A DNA stretch of 64,000 nucleotides from positions 186,001 through 250,000 of the forward strand of contig NZ_KE383843.1 in assembly GCF_000422465.1 (NCBI RefSeq), read 5' to 3'. The position numbers and the translations under genes are program-made. The notes below the pieces were generated by a model, which was given only the letters and a program-made list of their open reading frames with translations, was not told the DNA's origin and did not search any database. Shown here in pieces: positions 44,748-53,946 of this stretch. Each line of letters begins with the position of its first letter. Position 1 is the stretch's first letter. This stretch comes from Paenibacillus harenae DSM 16969 (GTDB lineage Bacteria > Bacillota > Bacilli > Paenibacillales > Paenibacillaceae).

Positions 44748-45040
44748 TATTTCTGATTTTTCGCGAAGTAGGCCGCCGCCTTTTTTAGGATATCATTCTC
44801 CTCTTTCAGGTCCGCCAACTGCTTTCGCAGCTTACGTATCTCATCATCCTCAGCCTTAAGATGGCCACTGCCTGGAAACGCACTGTCTCCGTCACGTTTA
44901 TAAAACTTCACCCAGTCTCGGACTGTAGTAAAATGTACATCCAGTTCCTTAGCCGCATCCGTAACCGTTGATTCCCCGGCTATAATTCGCAATACAACCT
45001 GTTCTTTATATGCTTTATCAAACTTCTTCCGTTGCCCCAT
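44747..45040 (-). CDS. IS3-family transposase orfA
   Basis: The start is codon 6 of the longest frame (MGQRKKFDKAYKEQVV). The protein of 97 residues has an HTH motif (VTDAAKELDVHFTTVRDWVK) and a C-terminal leucine-zipper-like coil (LRKQLADLKEENDILKKAAA). It binds IS ends in an active element; here its partner is truncated. Confidence 0.87.
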   Translation of the reverse strand: MGQRKKFDKAYKEQVVLRIIAGESTVTDAAKELDVHFTTVRDWVKFYKRDGDSAFPGSGHLKAEDDEIRKLRKQLADLKEENDILKKAAAYFAKNQK

Positions 45041-45103
45041 AGTAAATCCCTCCACTTTTATTATAGAGGTTTTCTATGTGTCTATCTATTCGGGGCAGGG
45101 TCA

Positions 45104-45418
45104 GTATGAGCATTTCACTTTCCTGCTTTGATTGCTCAATTGACTTCCCTAGTTCATCGAATATTTATGTATGTACAATGATTATATCAAAATCTTCTTA
45201 CTGATTATATTTTCTATCACCATTCACTTTCCTTCACTCTTTGATTGGGTTTAAGGAATCTTTAGTATCGTTTTTGGGGTCACCTAACGAAACGGAAAAA
45301 AATGTACGCCAAGCAATTCATTACATGAAAAAACCTCCAGTTCTTCTATTAACGGGATTAATTATAAATGGTTTTAAATATATACTATGAAATATTCGCC
45401 ATTCGCACTGATCGGGTA
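45104..45418. other. Gap with no gene seen
   Basis: AT-rich sequence between the IS3 end and the recombinase fragment, without a credible frame or repeat. Confidence 0.5.
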
Positions 45419-45949
45419 CTATAACTTCTCCACAAAACCTGCGGACGTGGCTTCCGGCGGTCTCGTATAAATCGTTAAGTATCGTTTATTCCGGTGCCGC
45501 AACAGCCGCTCCAAATCTTGCTCCGTCACATCCGGATGTTTCGCCAACTCATTTGCAAAGGTATGACGCAAATCATGCGGCCGCAGCGGCGAAATGTGAC
45601 GTTTCGAATCTTTCAGCTCTGCATCGTGCCATTTACCGATTTGTTCTAAGATTCGGTTAATGGAGCGAGGATACAGCCGGCCATCCATTTTTCGAGCCGG
45701 AGTCCCTTTCGCACTCAGGAACAAAGCAATCGATTCCTCTGCATGATCAAGATGCCTTTCGAATTCCAAATAATCAGCCAGGGCTGCTCGCGCATCGGCC
45801 GACATGTATTCAGTTCCTTCCGTTTTTCCTTTCCCGCGTATCCGGACAATCCTGGCACTCCGAGCGGCACGCAGCTGCGCAGGTTCACTGGGCTCGACTT
45901 GATCCAAATTCAGATTCACCAGTAACACCGGATGCGCTTGTGATTGCAT
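45419..45949 (-). pseudogene. Tyrosine recombinase, C-terminal catalytic part
   Basis: The frame holds part of the phage-integrase catalytic domain: first Arg region RIVRIRGKGKTEG, then PLRPHDLRHTFANELAKHPD (H-x-x-R box), LLRHRNKRYLTIYTRP (last His/Arg region and nucleophile Tyr). The N-terminal DNA-binding half is missing and no start site is evident. It is a decayed integrase of a transposon or integrated element, next to toxin-antitoxin and Tn remnants. Confidence 0.75.
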
Positions 45950-46044
45950 CCGCCATCATTGCACAAGCGGATGTTTTTGTTACAAATGATCTTCGATTGG
46001 AACAAGTGGAGGAAATACCTTGTAAAAGTATGGATCAATTATAA
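45922..46044 (+). pseudogene. PIN-domain toxin, C-terminal fragment
   Basis: A 40-codon open stretch reads VTPDALVIASAIIAQADVFV, then TNDLRLEQVEEIPCKSM and a stop. This is the end of a VapC-like PIN nuclease, with the DA-x-x-IA and TND motifs that carry acidic residues. The N-terminal half is absent. Confidence 0.6.
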
Positions 46045-46164
46045 ATGAAAGACAAAAGCTAGCAGGTTCCTGATCCGCAGTGCCGCCTTAGTCATGTACC
46101 GGACTCTGGAAAAAAGGAGCAGATCATTCGCCACTTTCAAAAGAGACACGATCTCCTTCTACTT

Positions 46165-46400
46165 TCACGCCAGTTTTTTCAATACATAACGGATCTTATG
46201 TATTGAAAAAACCAGTCCCCTCAAAGGACGGCACTGAAAAAGGCCATGTTTTAATGTCGTCAGAGAACCGCACCTGCCGGTCGTAAGTAGACTGGATATC
46301 AAGTAGTTGCTCTTTCTATTAGCCCCAAATGCCTTCTCCAACCTTACCGCCATTTTTGGGGAAAGGGACGACTTTCCATTTAGGAAATTTGACAACGCCG
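46165..46400 (-). pseudogene. HigA-type antitoxin remnant with frameshift
   Basis: One frame reads ALSNFLNGKSSLSPKMAVRL then EKAFGAN, the helix-turn-helix of XRE/HigA antitoxins. After a frame change near 46320 another frame continues KEQLLDIQSTYDRQVR, which is the usual continuation. The N-terminus has been replaced by the end of a TniQ fragment. Confidence 0.6.
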
Positions 46401-46609
46401 GGCTCTCCGCCATGTAATATCCTCGTTACATTTCTGACACCTATCAATAAGCAATGTCAGGTGGAATGGACATGCTGTAACATTTACATGATGCCAGAAA
46501 AGACGGAAATATTCATTCTCTGACAAGCAGGCCGGACATACTTTAGCACTTATTTTGGACAAAGCTAATCCATCAATTAATATTCCCTCGATATAAGTAA
46601 TAACCCCGG
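46380..46609 (-). pseudogene. TniQ-family transposition protein, zinc-finger fragment
   Basis: Read on the minus strand: KVCPACLSENEYFRLFWHHV, then NVTACPFHLTLLIDRCQKC followed by NEDITWRR. These paired cysteine/histidine motifs are the zinc-finger core of TniQ/TnsD proteins, the target selectors of Tn7- and Tn5053-type transposons. The N-terminal part is absent here, but a TniQ N-terminus lies on the same strand at 53775-53918. Confidence 0.7.
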
Positions 46610-46925
46610 TAGTTTTTAGTGAAAGCCTGTTGGAACGAGATTTTATTCGGATGTGCAACGTGGATCCGGATGTCATAAGCATTGATTACCAGCCGATCTG
46701 TATCGAGTATAACTACGCAGGTAAACGAAGGAAGTATACTCCGGAATTTCTGCTAATAATGTCGGACAAAAGCAGAGAGAACTCGTTGAGGTCAAGCCTG
46801 ATGAGCGAATGGAAAACGAAGACAACGTGGTGAATTTCAAAGTCGGGGAGATGTACTGTCAGCAACTGGGTTGGAGACAGCGGCTTAGAGCATCGGAAGC
46901 CCCTCTAAAATCCACATATATTCTC
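46610..46925 (+). pseudogene. TnsA-like endonuclease fragment with frameshift
   Basis: The plus strand reads ESLLERDFIRMCNVDPDVIS, IEYNYAGKRRKYTPEFLL and, after a frame change near 46770, VEVKPDERMENEDNVVNF then YCQQLGWRQRLRA. This matches the TnsA N-terminal nuclease domain of Tn7-like elements, with the (D/E)FL...VEVK catalytic layout; the usual Asp of YTPDF is Glu. The frameshift makes it non-functional. Confidence 0.68.
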
Positions 46926-46930
46926 AGGAG

Positions 46931-46962
46931 AAAAAGCCCAGAGCGCGTTTGCTCTGGGCTAC
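46931..46962 (-). terminator. Terminator downstream of the first P450 gene
   Basis: AGCCCAGAGC and GCTCTGGGCT form a ten-pair stem with a T run on the minus strand, about 110 bases past the P450 stop. Confidence 0.75.
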
Positions 46963-47068
46963 TGCATTTTTGGAAGTTAATTTATAGCAATGCCAATCAT
47001 CTTTAAAACCACTTTGGCTTAGGATCATTTTCGTTAAGGGTTAATTGCACACAGTCAACAGATCCTCA

Positions 47069-48265
47069 CTAAAACGTAACGAGAATTTCCTTTACCCCAC
47101 GTATAATCATCCCGTGCCTCCATTCAAGGTCATCAAGGCCCGATTTCAATCGCAAATTCGGCATGCGACGCATCAATGCGCCTATCGCGATTTCTCCTTC
47201 GAGCCTCGCCAGCGGAGCGCCAAGGCAATAATGAACGCCTTTGCCGAAAGCGATATGATTGTTTGCCATTCTGGTAATATCGAAGACATCCGGATCCTCA
47301 AACTTCCTGTCATCGCGATTGGCTGATGAGAAGGAGACGAATACCATATCACCTTTGCGGAGATATTTGCCTCCGAACTCCACATCTTCCGTCGTCCATC
47401 TCGTATTGCTCACTTCGGCGGGACCGTTATACCTCAATATTTCTTCAATTGCAGAACCGATGAGTTCTGGACGATGCTGAAGCAATTCGTTCTGTTCCGG
47501 ATGCTGGAGTAATGCAAGGACTCCATTTCCAATCAAATTAACTGTCGTCTCATGTCCAGCGATTATAAGTACAAAAACGAGTGCATACAGCTCGTGCTCG
47601 GATAGTTTATCTCCTTCATCTTCAGCTGATATCAAATCGCTGATCAAATCCTCCTGCATCGAGGTTCGTCGAAGCGCGATCAGATCATGCAAATAATCGA
47701 CGAATGCTTTCATGGCTTCTTCACCTTCATTATCGAAACGAGGATGATGAACACTTTCCATGATTGCATCCGACCAGGTACGGAATTTGTCCTGATCTTT
47801 AACGGGGATTCCTAGCATTTCACAGATGACGATGATCGGCAATGGAAAAGCGAAATCTTCGATCAACCTCATCTCCCCTATCCCCTCGACCTGATCAAGC
47901 AAACTATTGCTGATCTCTTCGATTCGTCCCCGTAAGCGTTCCGCCATACGCGGGGTAAAAGCTTTCTGTACCAAACGGCGCAGGCGGCGATGATCGGCCG
48001 GGTTCACGCTCAGCAAATTGCGCGATACGATTGCCAGGTGAGCCGGAGCGTCTTTATTTTCCAGCTCATTCAGATATGGTGGATTGGTAACAAAGCGCGG
48101 ATCGTCGAGAATCTTCAAGGCATCGTCATAACTCGTGACCATCCAGGCGTATTGGCCACTTGGAAGCAGGAAAGAATATACTGGTTCTCTTTCCCGAGCC
48201 TCATGGTAGGCCGGAAACGGATTACGAATAAAATCTTCATTCTGAAAATCGATTCGGTTAGACAT
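47069..48265 (-). CDS. Cytochrome P450, first copy
   Basis: The start is codon 6 of the longest frame, seven bases after GGAGGG. The protein of about 398 residues is a soluble bacterial P450 with I-helix oxygen motif AGHETT, the ExxR pair in EEILRYNG and the heme loop FGKGVHYCLGAPLARLEG with ligand Cys. It resembles CYP107-type enzymes, which hydroxylate hydrophobic substrates; electrons would come from a ferredoxin/reductase not encoded nearby. It is closely related to the P450 at 56311-57498. It follows the MMPL exporter gene and may be co-regulated with it. Confidence 0.93.
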   Translation of the reverse strand: MSNRIDFQNEDFIRNPFPAYHEAREREPVYSFLLPSGQYAWMVTSYDDALKILDDPRFVTNPPYLNELENKDAPAHLAIVSRNLLSVNPADHRRLRRLVQKAFTPRMAERLRGRIEEISNSLLDQVEGIGEMRLIEDFAFPLPIIVICEMLGIPVKDQDKFRTWSDAIMESVHHPRFDNEGEEAMKAFVDYLHDLIALRRTSMQEDLISDLISAEDEGDKLSEHELYALVFVLIIAGHETTVNLIGNGVLALLQHPEQNELLQHRPELIGSAIEEILRYNGPAEVSNTRWTTEDVEFGGKYLRKGDMVFVSFSSANRDDRKFEDPDVFDITRMANNHIAFGKGVHYCLGAPLARLEGEIAIGALMRRMPNLRLKSGLDDLEWRHGMIIRGVKEILVTF

Positions 48266-48374
48266 TAACATTCCCTCCAATCGTTATTAACAAGCGCTAG
48301 CATGACCAACTTCAAACTAACATGGGCCCTGAAAGGATACCATATGGAAATGCGCCATGTTAACGCATGTTTCC

Positions 48375-50564
48375 TTACGCTACTTTCTCACTGTCCGCGT
48401 TATGCAGTTCCTTATGAATGGATTCGCCCTCAACGTCGATGTTCGGCGTAATGCGATCGAGCCAACGAGGGAAATACCAAGCTAATCGCGGCATGAGGGC
48501 CATTACGGCAGGTACGATCATCAGGCGTACGATAAATGCGTCTACGAAAATGCCGAATGCCAACGCAAGTCCCATCGATTTAATCATTGTATCCTCTACA
48601 AATATGAAACTGGCGAAAACGACGACCATGATGAGGCCGGCCGCGGTTACGACGCTGCCGCTATTGGCCATTCCTGCGAGCACAGCCATCTTTCCATCGC
48701 CAGTTCGCGAATACTCTTCTTTCATCCGGCTGACGAGGAACACTTCGTAATCCATAGCGAGGCCGAACAGTATGCCAGCTGTCAACACCGGCAGAAAGCT
48801 GAGTATAGGTCCCGGCTCAGGGATGCCGAATAAACTTGCCAAATGCCCCTCTTGCACGACAAAGACGATGAAACCCAACGTTGCCGTCAACGTCAATAGA
48901 TAACCGAGAACCGCTTTGATCGGAATCCAAATGGAGCGGAACACGATGCCAAGAAGAATGATTGCAAGGCCGACGATAAGAAGTGCGAATTGCGGTAGTG
49001 CTTCGTTCAGTTTATCCGATATATCGATGTTGACAGCAGTCGTTCCGGTTACCATCAATTCAATGGAGTTCGATTCCGCTATCATATCCGCGTACTCCCT
49101 TATTTCCTGTACGAGGTCTTTTGTTTTGCTGTCGTGTGGACCTGTTCCAGGAATAAGATTGATAATGGCCGCATGTCCGGACTGGCTCAATATTGGCTCG
49201 CTAACGTTAGCCACATTATTGATTCCGCTCAGCCCTTTAACAGCGTCATCAAACATTCTTGAAGGCGTAGCACCACCCGTATCAGGATCCGCTTTAGCAA
49301 CAATGACAAGCGGTGCGTGATAGCCGGGACCATACGCTTCGGTATACAAATCGTAGGCTCGTCTTTCTGTCGTTTCTTCCGACTTCAAACCGTTATCTGG
49401 TAGACCAGTTTCTAGCTTCAAAGCGGGCAAGCTGACAAATATAAGCAGCAGGATAGCCGCAACTGCAATCGGTAAAGGGTATTTAACGATAGTCTTGCCC
49501 CATCTGTTCGTTGACTTGGATTTATTTCCTTTTGAAGCTCTATTGCTCATTTTCGGTCTTGCTTTCTCTCCTACAATGGCAAGCATAGCTGGCACCAACA
49601 CGACTGCAATAGCAATGGCCACAGCAACCGTAATCGCAGCCGCAATACCCATCGTTGTCAGAAATGGGATACGAACGACAGCCAGCCCCAGCAGCGCTAT
49701 GATAACCGTCAGGCCTGCAAACAGAACCGAACTACCTGCTGTCGCGTTGGCAATCGCAATGGACTGCTGGACACTTTTCCCTTCAGCCAAACTCTGACGA
49801 TGCCTAGAGATGATAAACAAGGCATAATCGATCCCGACGGCTAGCCCCAGCATCACCGCAAGTGTAATGGATACCGAGGTCATTTCCATCAAATTTGTCC
49901 CGATAAGAACTAGCAAGATCCCAATCCCTAAACCGATAACGGCGGTTAGAATCGGCAGTCCAGCTACCAAAAACGACCTGAACGTATACGCCAAAATCAA
50001 AAATGCGACCACGATGCCAACGACTTCGGAGAGCCCCCCAATCTCAGGAATTGGCGAACCAATATTGCCGGTGAACTCCGCTTGAATCCCATCTGTTCGG
50101 GCTTTATCCGCTGTGGCTTCTACTTTCTCCAGTGATGTTTCCATAACTTCGCCAGCTTCTTGCTTGTAGGTTATCGTCGCATACCCGATCTCCTTATTCA
50201 CGCTCAGCGATTGGTTGTCATAGGGTCCGGCGATTGACGATATGTCTGTGTCCTTGCCGAGTTCGTCTAATAGTTGTTGCAACGAATGTCGGACGCTTTC
50301 GCTCTCCAGTGTCTCTCCTTCAGGTGCTTTGAACACCAGTTGGATACTGCCGTTGTTCGAACTCTCGGGTGTGGGGAATTCCTCGTTCAGTACCTCCATG
50401 GCCAGCTCTGATTTCGTTCCGGGAATGGACATGTCTCCTGTAAACGATGCCCCCATGCCTAGCACCAGCCCTGCGGCAATAACCAATACGACAAGGCTAG
50501 CAGCAAGCGTCTTGAATTTATGGAGATAGATCCGCTCTCCGATACGGTAAAGCCATTTTGCCAT
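48375..50564 (-). CDS. ydfJ: MMPL/RND-type exporter, YdfJ-like
   Basis: The 729-residue protein has about 12 membrane helices in two repeats, each preceded by an extracytoplasmic domain, and the MMPL/RND signature segments GIDYALFIISRHRQSLAEGK and FGLAMDYEVFLVSRMKEEY. It would export a lipid-like or hydrophobic compound using proton motive force. It lies just downstream of a NarL-type two-component pair, the same order as ydfH-ydfI-ydfJ in Bacillus subtilis, and repeats like YdfI sites lie in front of it. The C-terminal tail DRITPNIDVEGESIHKEL is echoed by the broken MMPL at 54770. Confidence 0.9.
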   Translation of the reverse strand: MAKWLYRIGERIYLHKFKTLAASLVVLVIAAGLVLGMGASFTGDMSIPGTKSELAMEVLNEEFPTPESSNNGSIQLVFKAPEGETLESESVRHSLQQLLDELGKDTDISSIAGPYDNQSLSVNKEIGYATITYKQEAGEVMETSLEKVEATADKARTDGIQAEFTGNIGSPIPEIGGLSEVVGIVVAFLILAYTFRSFLVAGLPILTAVIGLGIGILLVLIGTNLMEMTSVSITLAVMLGLAVGIDYALFIISRHRQSLAEGKSVQQSIAIANATAGSSVLFAGLTVIIALLGLAVVRIPFLTTMGIAAAITVAVAIAIAVVLVPAMLAIVGEKARPKMSNRASKGNKSKSTNRWGKTIVKYPLPIAVAAILLLIFVSLPALKLETGLPDNGLKSEETTERRAYDLYTEAYGPGYHAPLVIVAKADPDTGGATPSRMFDDAVKGLSGINNVANVSEPILSQSGHAAIINLIPGTGPHDSKTKDLVQEIREYADMIAESNSIELMVTGTTAVNIDISDKLNEALPQFALLIVGLAIILLGIVFRSIWIPIKAVLGYLLTLTATLGFIVFVVQEGHLASLFGIPEPGPILSFLPVLTAGILFGLAMDYEVFLVSRMKEEYSRTGDGKMAVLAGMANSGSVVTAAGLIMVVVFASFIFVEDTMIKSMGLALAFGIFVDAFIVRLMIVPAVMALMPRLAWYFPRWLDRITPNIDVEGESIHKELHNADSEKVA

Positions 50565-50629
50565 GATGACATCCCTGCTTTCTTTTCGAGTATGCCCTCA
50601 TTTTATCGTCTTCTGCCCATAAAAAAATC

Positions 50630-50685
50630 GTACAAAAGGGCAGCCCTGATTGTACGATTGGGCAGACCTTGATGTACGATCGGTA
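50630..50685. promoter_or_regulatory. Response-regulator binding repeats upstream of the MMPL exporter gene
   Basis: Three 12-mers spaced exactly 22 bases apart: GTACAAAAGGGC (50630-50641), GTACGATTGGGC (50652-50663) and a weaker GTACGATCGGTA (50674-50685). Reverse complements fit GCCCNNNYGTAC, close to the tandem 12-mer described for B. subtilis YdfI (GCCCRAAYGTAC, from memory). Confidence 0.75.
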
Positions 50686-50692
50686 GAAATCT

Positions 50693-51337
50693 CTAGAGAT
50701 GGATCATTCCATGCTCAATTGCCATAGCAACCGCTTGAGGACGGGAATCAACGCCGAATTTGTTGTAAATGCTTGTTAAATGAGCTTTTACGGTGCGCTC
50801 GGATATACCTAAATCGAACGCGATCTCCTTACTTCGGAATCCGCGCGCAGCAGCCTGCAAAACAAGCTGTTCTTTATCCGATAGGGCTGGCAGCCCCCTT
50901 TTCGGTGTGTTAACCAGTGCTTGCCGAGAGGCAAATACTTTCTCAACGACCTCAGGCTGCAGTAATGTTTCTCCCCGCAATGCTGATTCCATAGTATGAA
51001 AAAGGGTTTCCCGGCTCGCATCTTTCAGCAAATAGCCCTTCGCTCCCAGTGCCAGTCCCTGCAACATGTAGTCATTTTCGTTATAGGTGGTCAATATGAC
51101 GACCGGAATCTCAATCGGTTTATCTCGCAACCGCTTTATCGTTTCAAGACCGTTCATGACAGGCATGTTCAAATCCATCAGAATAAGATCCGGCTCCAAT
51201 TGCTCCGCTAGCCTCAGCGCTTCCTCGCCGTTTTCAGCCTCTCCCACAATCTGATAAGCATCATTGGTTTCTATAATAAGTCTCAATCCTTCGCGAACGA
51301 GCAGATGGTCATCCACAATCAGTATTTGCTTTGTCAT
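50693..51337 (-). CDS. ydfI: NarL/LuxR-type response regulator, YdfI-like
   Basis: The 214-residue protein has a receiver domain (IVDDHLLVREGLRL, phospho-Asp in LILMDLNMPVMNG, Lys in YLLKDA) and a C-terminal LuxR helix-turn-helix (LSDKEQLVLQAAARGFRSKE, then ISERTVKAHLTSIYNKFGV). It is encoded four bases after the kinase. It probably binds the GTAC...GGGC repeats before the exporter gene and before its own operon. Confidence 0.92.
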   Translation of the reverse strand: MTKQILIVDDHLLVREGLRLIIETNDAYQIVGEAENGEEALRLAEQLEPDLILMDLNMPVMNGLETIKRLRDKPIEIPVVILTTYNENDYMLQGLALGAKGYLLKDASRETLFHTMESALRGETLLQPEVVEKVFASRQALVNTPKRGLPALSDKEQLVLQAAARGFRSKEIAFDLGISERTVKAHLTSIYNKFGVDSRPQAVAMAIEHGMIHL

Positions 51338-51341
51338 CTAA

Positions 51342-52559
51342 TTACTCCTTTTTTACGGGAATCATTATTTCAATTGTCGTTCCTGCTTCCAATTCGCTGC
51401 GAATGTCAACAATTCCGCCCAACAGTCGAACACGTTCCCTAATGCCGACAAGTCCGTAATGACCGGCATACTTGCCGATCGTATCGGTTTTGAACCCTAT
51501 CCCATCATCTTGTATGCGGAGTAGCAGTAGGCTTCCGGATAATTCCTCTAAATCGATCGTTATCCGCATACTGGTAGCCTCCGCATGCTTGATCGTATTC
51601 ACGATGCTCTCGCCAATGATGTGGAGACAGTGCTCCATAACGAAGCCCGTTAAGGAAATATTGACAGGAGCGTCAACCGATACAGAAATAGACTTACCGA
51701 CAATTAACTTGTCCACTGTTTCACGAACGAGGTCGATAAAATCAGAATCTCCGCCTCCATTAAGTCGTAAGTCGTCAATAACCAGTCTAGCTTCACTAAG
51801 CGTAGATCTCGCTCGCTGCATTGCTTTTTTGACAATCGCCTGCGCCCGCTCGGGATTGGATTTATCCAAATAGGCATCCGCCGCCTCCAATTGCATCAAT
51901 AATCCGGCGAGCCCTTGAGCAAGCGTATCATGCAAATCGCGAGCCATACGTTGTCTCTCGTTCGCCAGCGTTAATTCTTCCACCTTACGGTGCGTCTTCT
52001 CCAATTCCGCAAGAAAGCTTTGCGTCCGAAGTCTTGCACGTACCTGTCGAAAAAAAAGCACCCCGTAGGAAACGACGATGACATTCATGAGCACGAATAT
52101 TGGAATGAGCAATATGACTGCTTCCAACCATCCCGTGGCAAGAAGCGAGAACCATACTAGAGCATAAGACCCCAGCATAACGGCAATCAATTTCCCTCTC
52201 TGTTCATATACGCCGACGCTTTGGCCGATCAAAACAGGATATAAGCCAATCAACACCGCAGGAGAGGCTTCTGGAGCCAAGAAAGTGGCAGAATAAATAA
52301 TAAGAGCTTGCATAAGAAAATATATCCAAGCCCTTTTCATGACAAGTGCCGGAGAGTGCCAATATAACGATGCATGAAGAATTATAAATCCCGTAAAAAA
52401 GAAGATGCCGATCCAGTTTAAGTTACCTTCACTAAGTAACATAAACAAAGATACAGCGTAATCGATAATAATCCAGATTAAAAGCGGGATTCTCGAATCA
52501 GTTATCGCATCGCTTTGATGAAAGTGCTGACGCTCGGACGGTAATTCGTTTAATTTCAT
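51342..52559 (-). CDS. ydfH: NarL-family sensor histidine kinase, YdfH-like
   Basis: The start is codon 12 of the longest frame (MKLNELPSERQ), after a GA-rich site. The protein of about 405 residues has five or six membrane helices in the first 180 residues, no large sensor domain, a HisKA_3 dimerisation domain with phospho-acceptor His in ERQRMARDLHDTLAQGL and a C-terminal ATPase domain (IVNTIKHAEA, IQDDGIGF). The membrane-embedded sensor suggests detection of a membrane-active compound, and the exporter downstream would remove it. Confidence 0.92.
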   Translation of the reverse strand: MKLNELPSERQHFHQSDAITDSRIPLLIWIIIDYAVSLFMLLSEGNLNWIGIFFFTGFIILHASLYWHSPALVMKRAWIYFLMQALIIYSATFLAPEASPAVLIGLYPVLIGQSVGVYEQRGKLIAVMLGSYALVWFSLLATGWLEAVILLIPIFVLMNVIVVSYGVLFFRQVRARLRTQSFLAELEKTHRKVEELTLANERQRMARDLHDTLAQGLAGLLMQLEAADAYLDKSNPERAQAIVKKAMQRARSTLSEARLVIDDLRLNGGGDSDFIDLVRETVDKLIVGKSISVSVDAPVNISLTGFVMEHCLHIIGESIVNTIKHAEATSMRITIDLEELSGSLLLLRIQDDGIGFKTDTIGKYAGHYGLVGIRERVRLLGGIVDIRSELEAGTTIEIMIPVKKE

Positions 52560-52654
52560 TTTCAGCCTCGTTCCTCTGCAGTATGAGTACATGTCCCATT
52601 TAGGCAGTAATCCTGTTACTTCCTATTGTACCGTTATGCCGTTCTTGGTCAAAC

Positions 52655-52688
52655 GTACGAAAGGGCATACATCAATGTACAAACGGGC
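52655..52688. promoter_or_regulatory. Response-regulator binding repeats upstream of the sensor kinase gene
   Basis: GTACGAAAGGGC (52655-52666) and GTACAAACGGGC (52677-52688), 22 bases apart, the same motif and spacing as upstream of the exporter gene. This suggests autoregulation. Confidence 0.75.
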
Positions 52689-52777
52689 AACGGATCAAAC
52701 TTGGCGGATTTCCATATGGTTCCACTGTTCATTGAATGTTATTTTTAAACCATCTTCAAATTAATGGAGGTTATAAT

Positions 52778-53520
52778 TTGTATGAACATCACAAAAGAGC
52801 ATTGAACAAGCTTGTCAACACGCTGGAACAGGAACCATCCATCCTTGCCGTAATAACAGCAGGATCCATAGCACAAGGAAAAACGAAAGAATCATCGGAC
52901 GTTGATGTATACTTGGTTGTCTCGGATGAATCGTATGACGTGCGGAAGAAGTCGTTAACCTTGTCGTACATTAACCACGACCGGGAAATTTGCAATTACG
53001 AGGGAGGATACATCGACGGCAAGAGCCGAGCGGGGTAGCGAACCTACCCGCTCTTCCTTCGTTGGGTCCCAGGCATGGTTTTCACGCATTCCCACAATTA
53101 ATAGCTTAATCGCAAAGATCCCGGTTTATCCGGAAGTAAATCAGGAACAAAATATTCGAGACTTTTTTGCTCAAATTACGTTATATGGCTTTTATTTCAC
53201 CGAAGAGGTCATTAAGAAAAACAACCCCTATTTACTCGCGCAAGCCGCTTGCAATATCGTCCTGTTCGGAGGGCGAATTATTTTGGCTCATAATCGAATA
53301 CTGTTTCCGTGCCACAAATCGTTGATGACGGCCGTCGATAACGCTCTGAAAAACCTGACAACTTTATCGAATTGGCAATCGATCTCTTGAACAATCCGAA
53401 TGAAGAAAAATGCAAAGGCTTCTTCACTAACGAAGGATCGCAGCGGAAAACCCCGAGGCAATCATCAACTAGAAGATGCGACTGGACTCCTCTATGGAAA
53501 TTAAATACAAGATAACTAAA
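52778..53520 (+). pseudogene. Nucleotidyltransferase-domain protein, frameshifted
   Basis: A TTG start seven bases after GGAGG opens a frame with ILAVITAGSIAQGKTKESSD followed by VDVYLVV, the GS...D-x-D motif of the minimal nucleotidyltransferase fold. The frame ends at 53038, but other frames continue the protein: ERGSEPTRSSFVGSQAWFSR, LYGFYFTEEVIKKN, ILAHNRILFPCHKSL and, after another shift near 53345, EKPDNFIELAIDLLNNPNEE. At least two or three frameshifts break it. A related, also damaged, gene lies at the right edge of the window. Confidence 0.78.
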
Positions 53521-53679
53521 TGAAGTAAGTTCCACCGGAGAAAAATTCCTGCGGTTTTAGACTTTCTAAAAAAAGTTACGGTTAGTTCTAAAGAAGACTG
53601 CATACATCGCGATGCCGCACCATGTCATCATGAAGAGGCGGAGAGTTGGATGCCGTGAATAGGGAAGGAGACAGCGATC

Positions 53680-53760
53680 ATGTGGCGGCCGGATGCATTA
53701 CATGAACAATTATATATGGAGGCGGCAGAGCGACACCGTGAGGCTGCGGTGAGCCGGTAG
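53680..53760 (+). CDS. Small protein of 26 residues
   Basis: ATG at 53680 follows AAGGAG at a good distance and opens a frame of 26 codons, MWRPDALHEQLYMEAAERHR then EAAVSR. The sequence is amphipathic and helical. I do not recognise a named family. It may be intact, or the front part of a longer small protein. Confidence 0.4.
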   Translation: MWRPDALHEQLYMEAAERHREAAVSR

Positions 53761-53774
53761 AATAAGTTTGATCT

Positions 53775-53918
53775 CAGCATGTGAACAGATCCAGCATGAA
53801 TGTCTCTCCAAATATCCATCTCATCGCAACCATTTGAAATCCCCGCGCGAAATAAAAAAGAGGTAAGGCTCTCTCCAGATTTAGGAGTAGGCCTTACCGT
53901 CAATTGATGATTGTCCAC
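53775..53918 (-). pseudogene. TniQ-family protein, N-terminal fragment
   Basis: The frame begins MDNHQLTVRPTPKSGESLTS followed by FLFRAGISNG, the conserved N-terminus of TniQ proteins (PxxGESLxS). After about 45 codons the similarity ends and the sequence runs into the region of the small plus-strand gene. It starts 28 bases after the TniB-like gene, the usual TniB-TniQ order. Confidence 0.72.
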
Positions 53919-53946
53919 TGTGCCCCCCCCCTGCTGTCATCGATAT

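Larger units (their letters stand above)
44358..45103 (-). mobile_element. IS3-family (IS150-like) insertion sequence, 3' truncated
   Basis: The 5' end is at 45103, where the terminal sequence on the minus strand reads TGACCCTGCCCCGAATAGAT, typical of this group. It holds intact orfA and the first 40 percent or so of orfB. The 3' end with its inverted repeat and the DDE core is missing. Confidence 0.78.

Noticed and set aside
53680-53918. Treating the whole minus frame of 96 codons as one TniQ protein
   Set aside because: Only the first 45 or so codons resemble TniQ; the rest is antisense to a small plus-strand gene with its own ribosome site.
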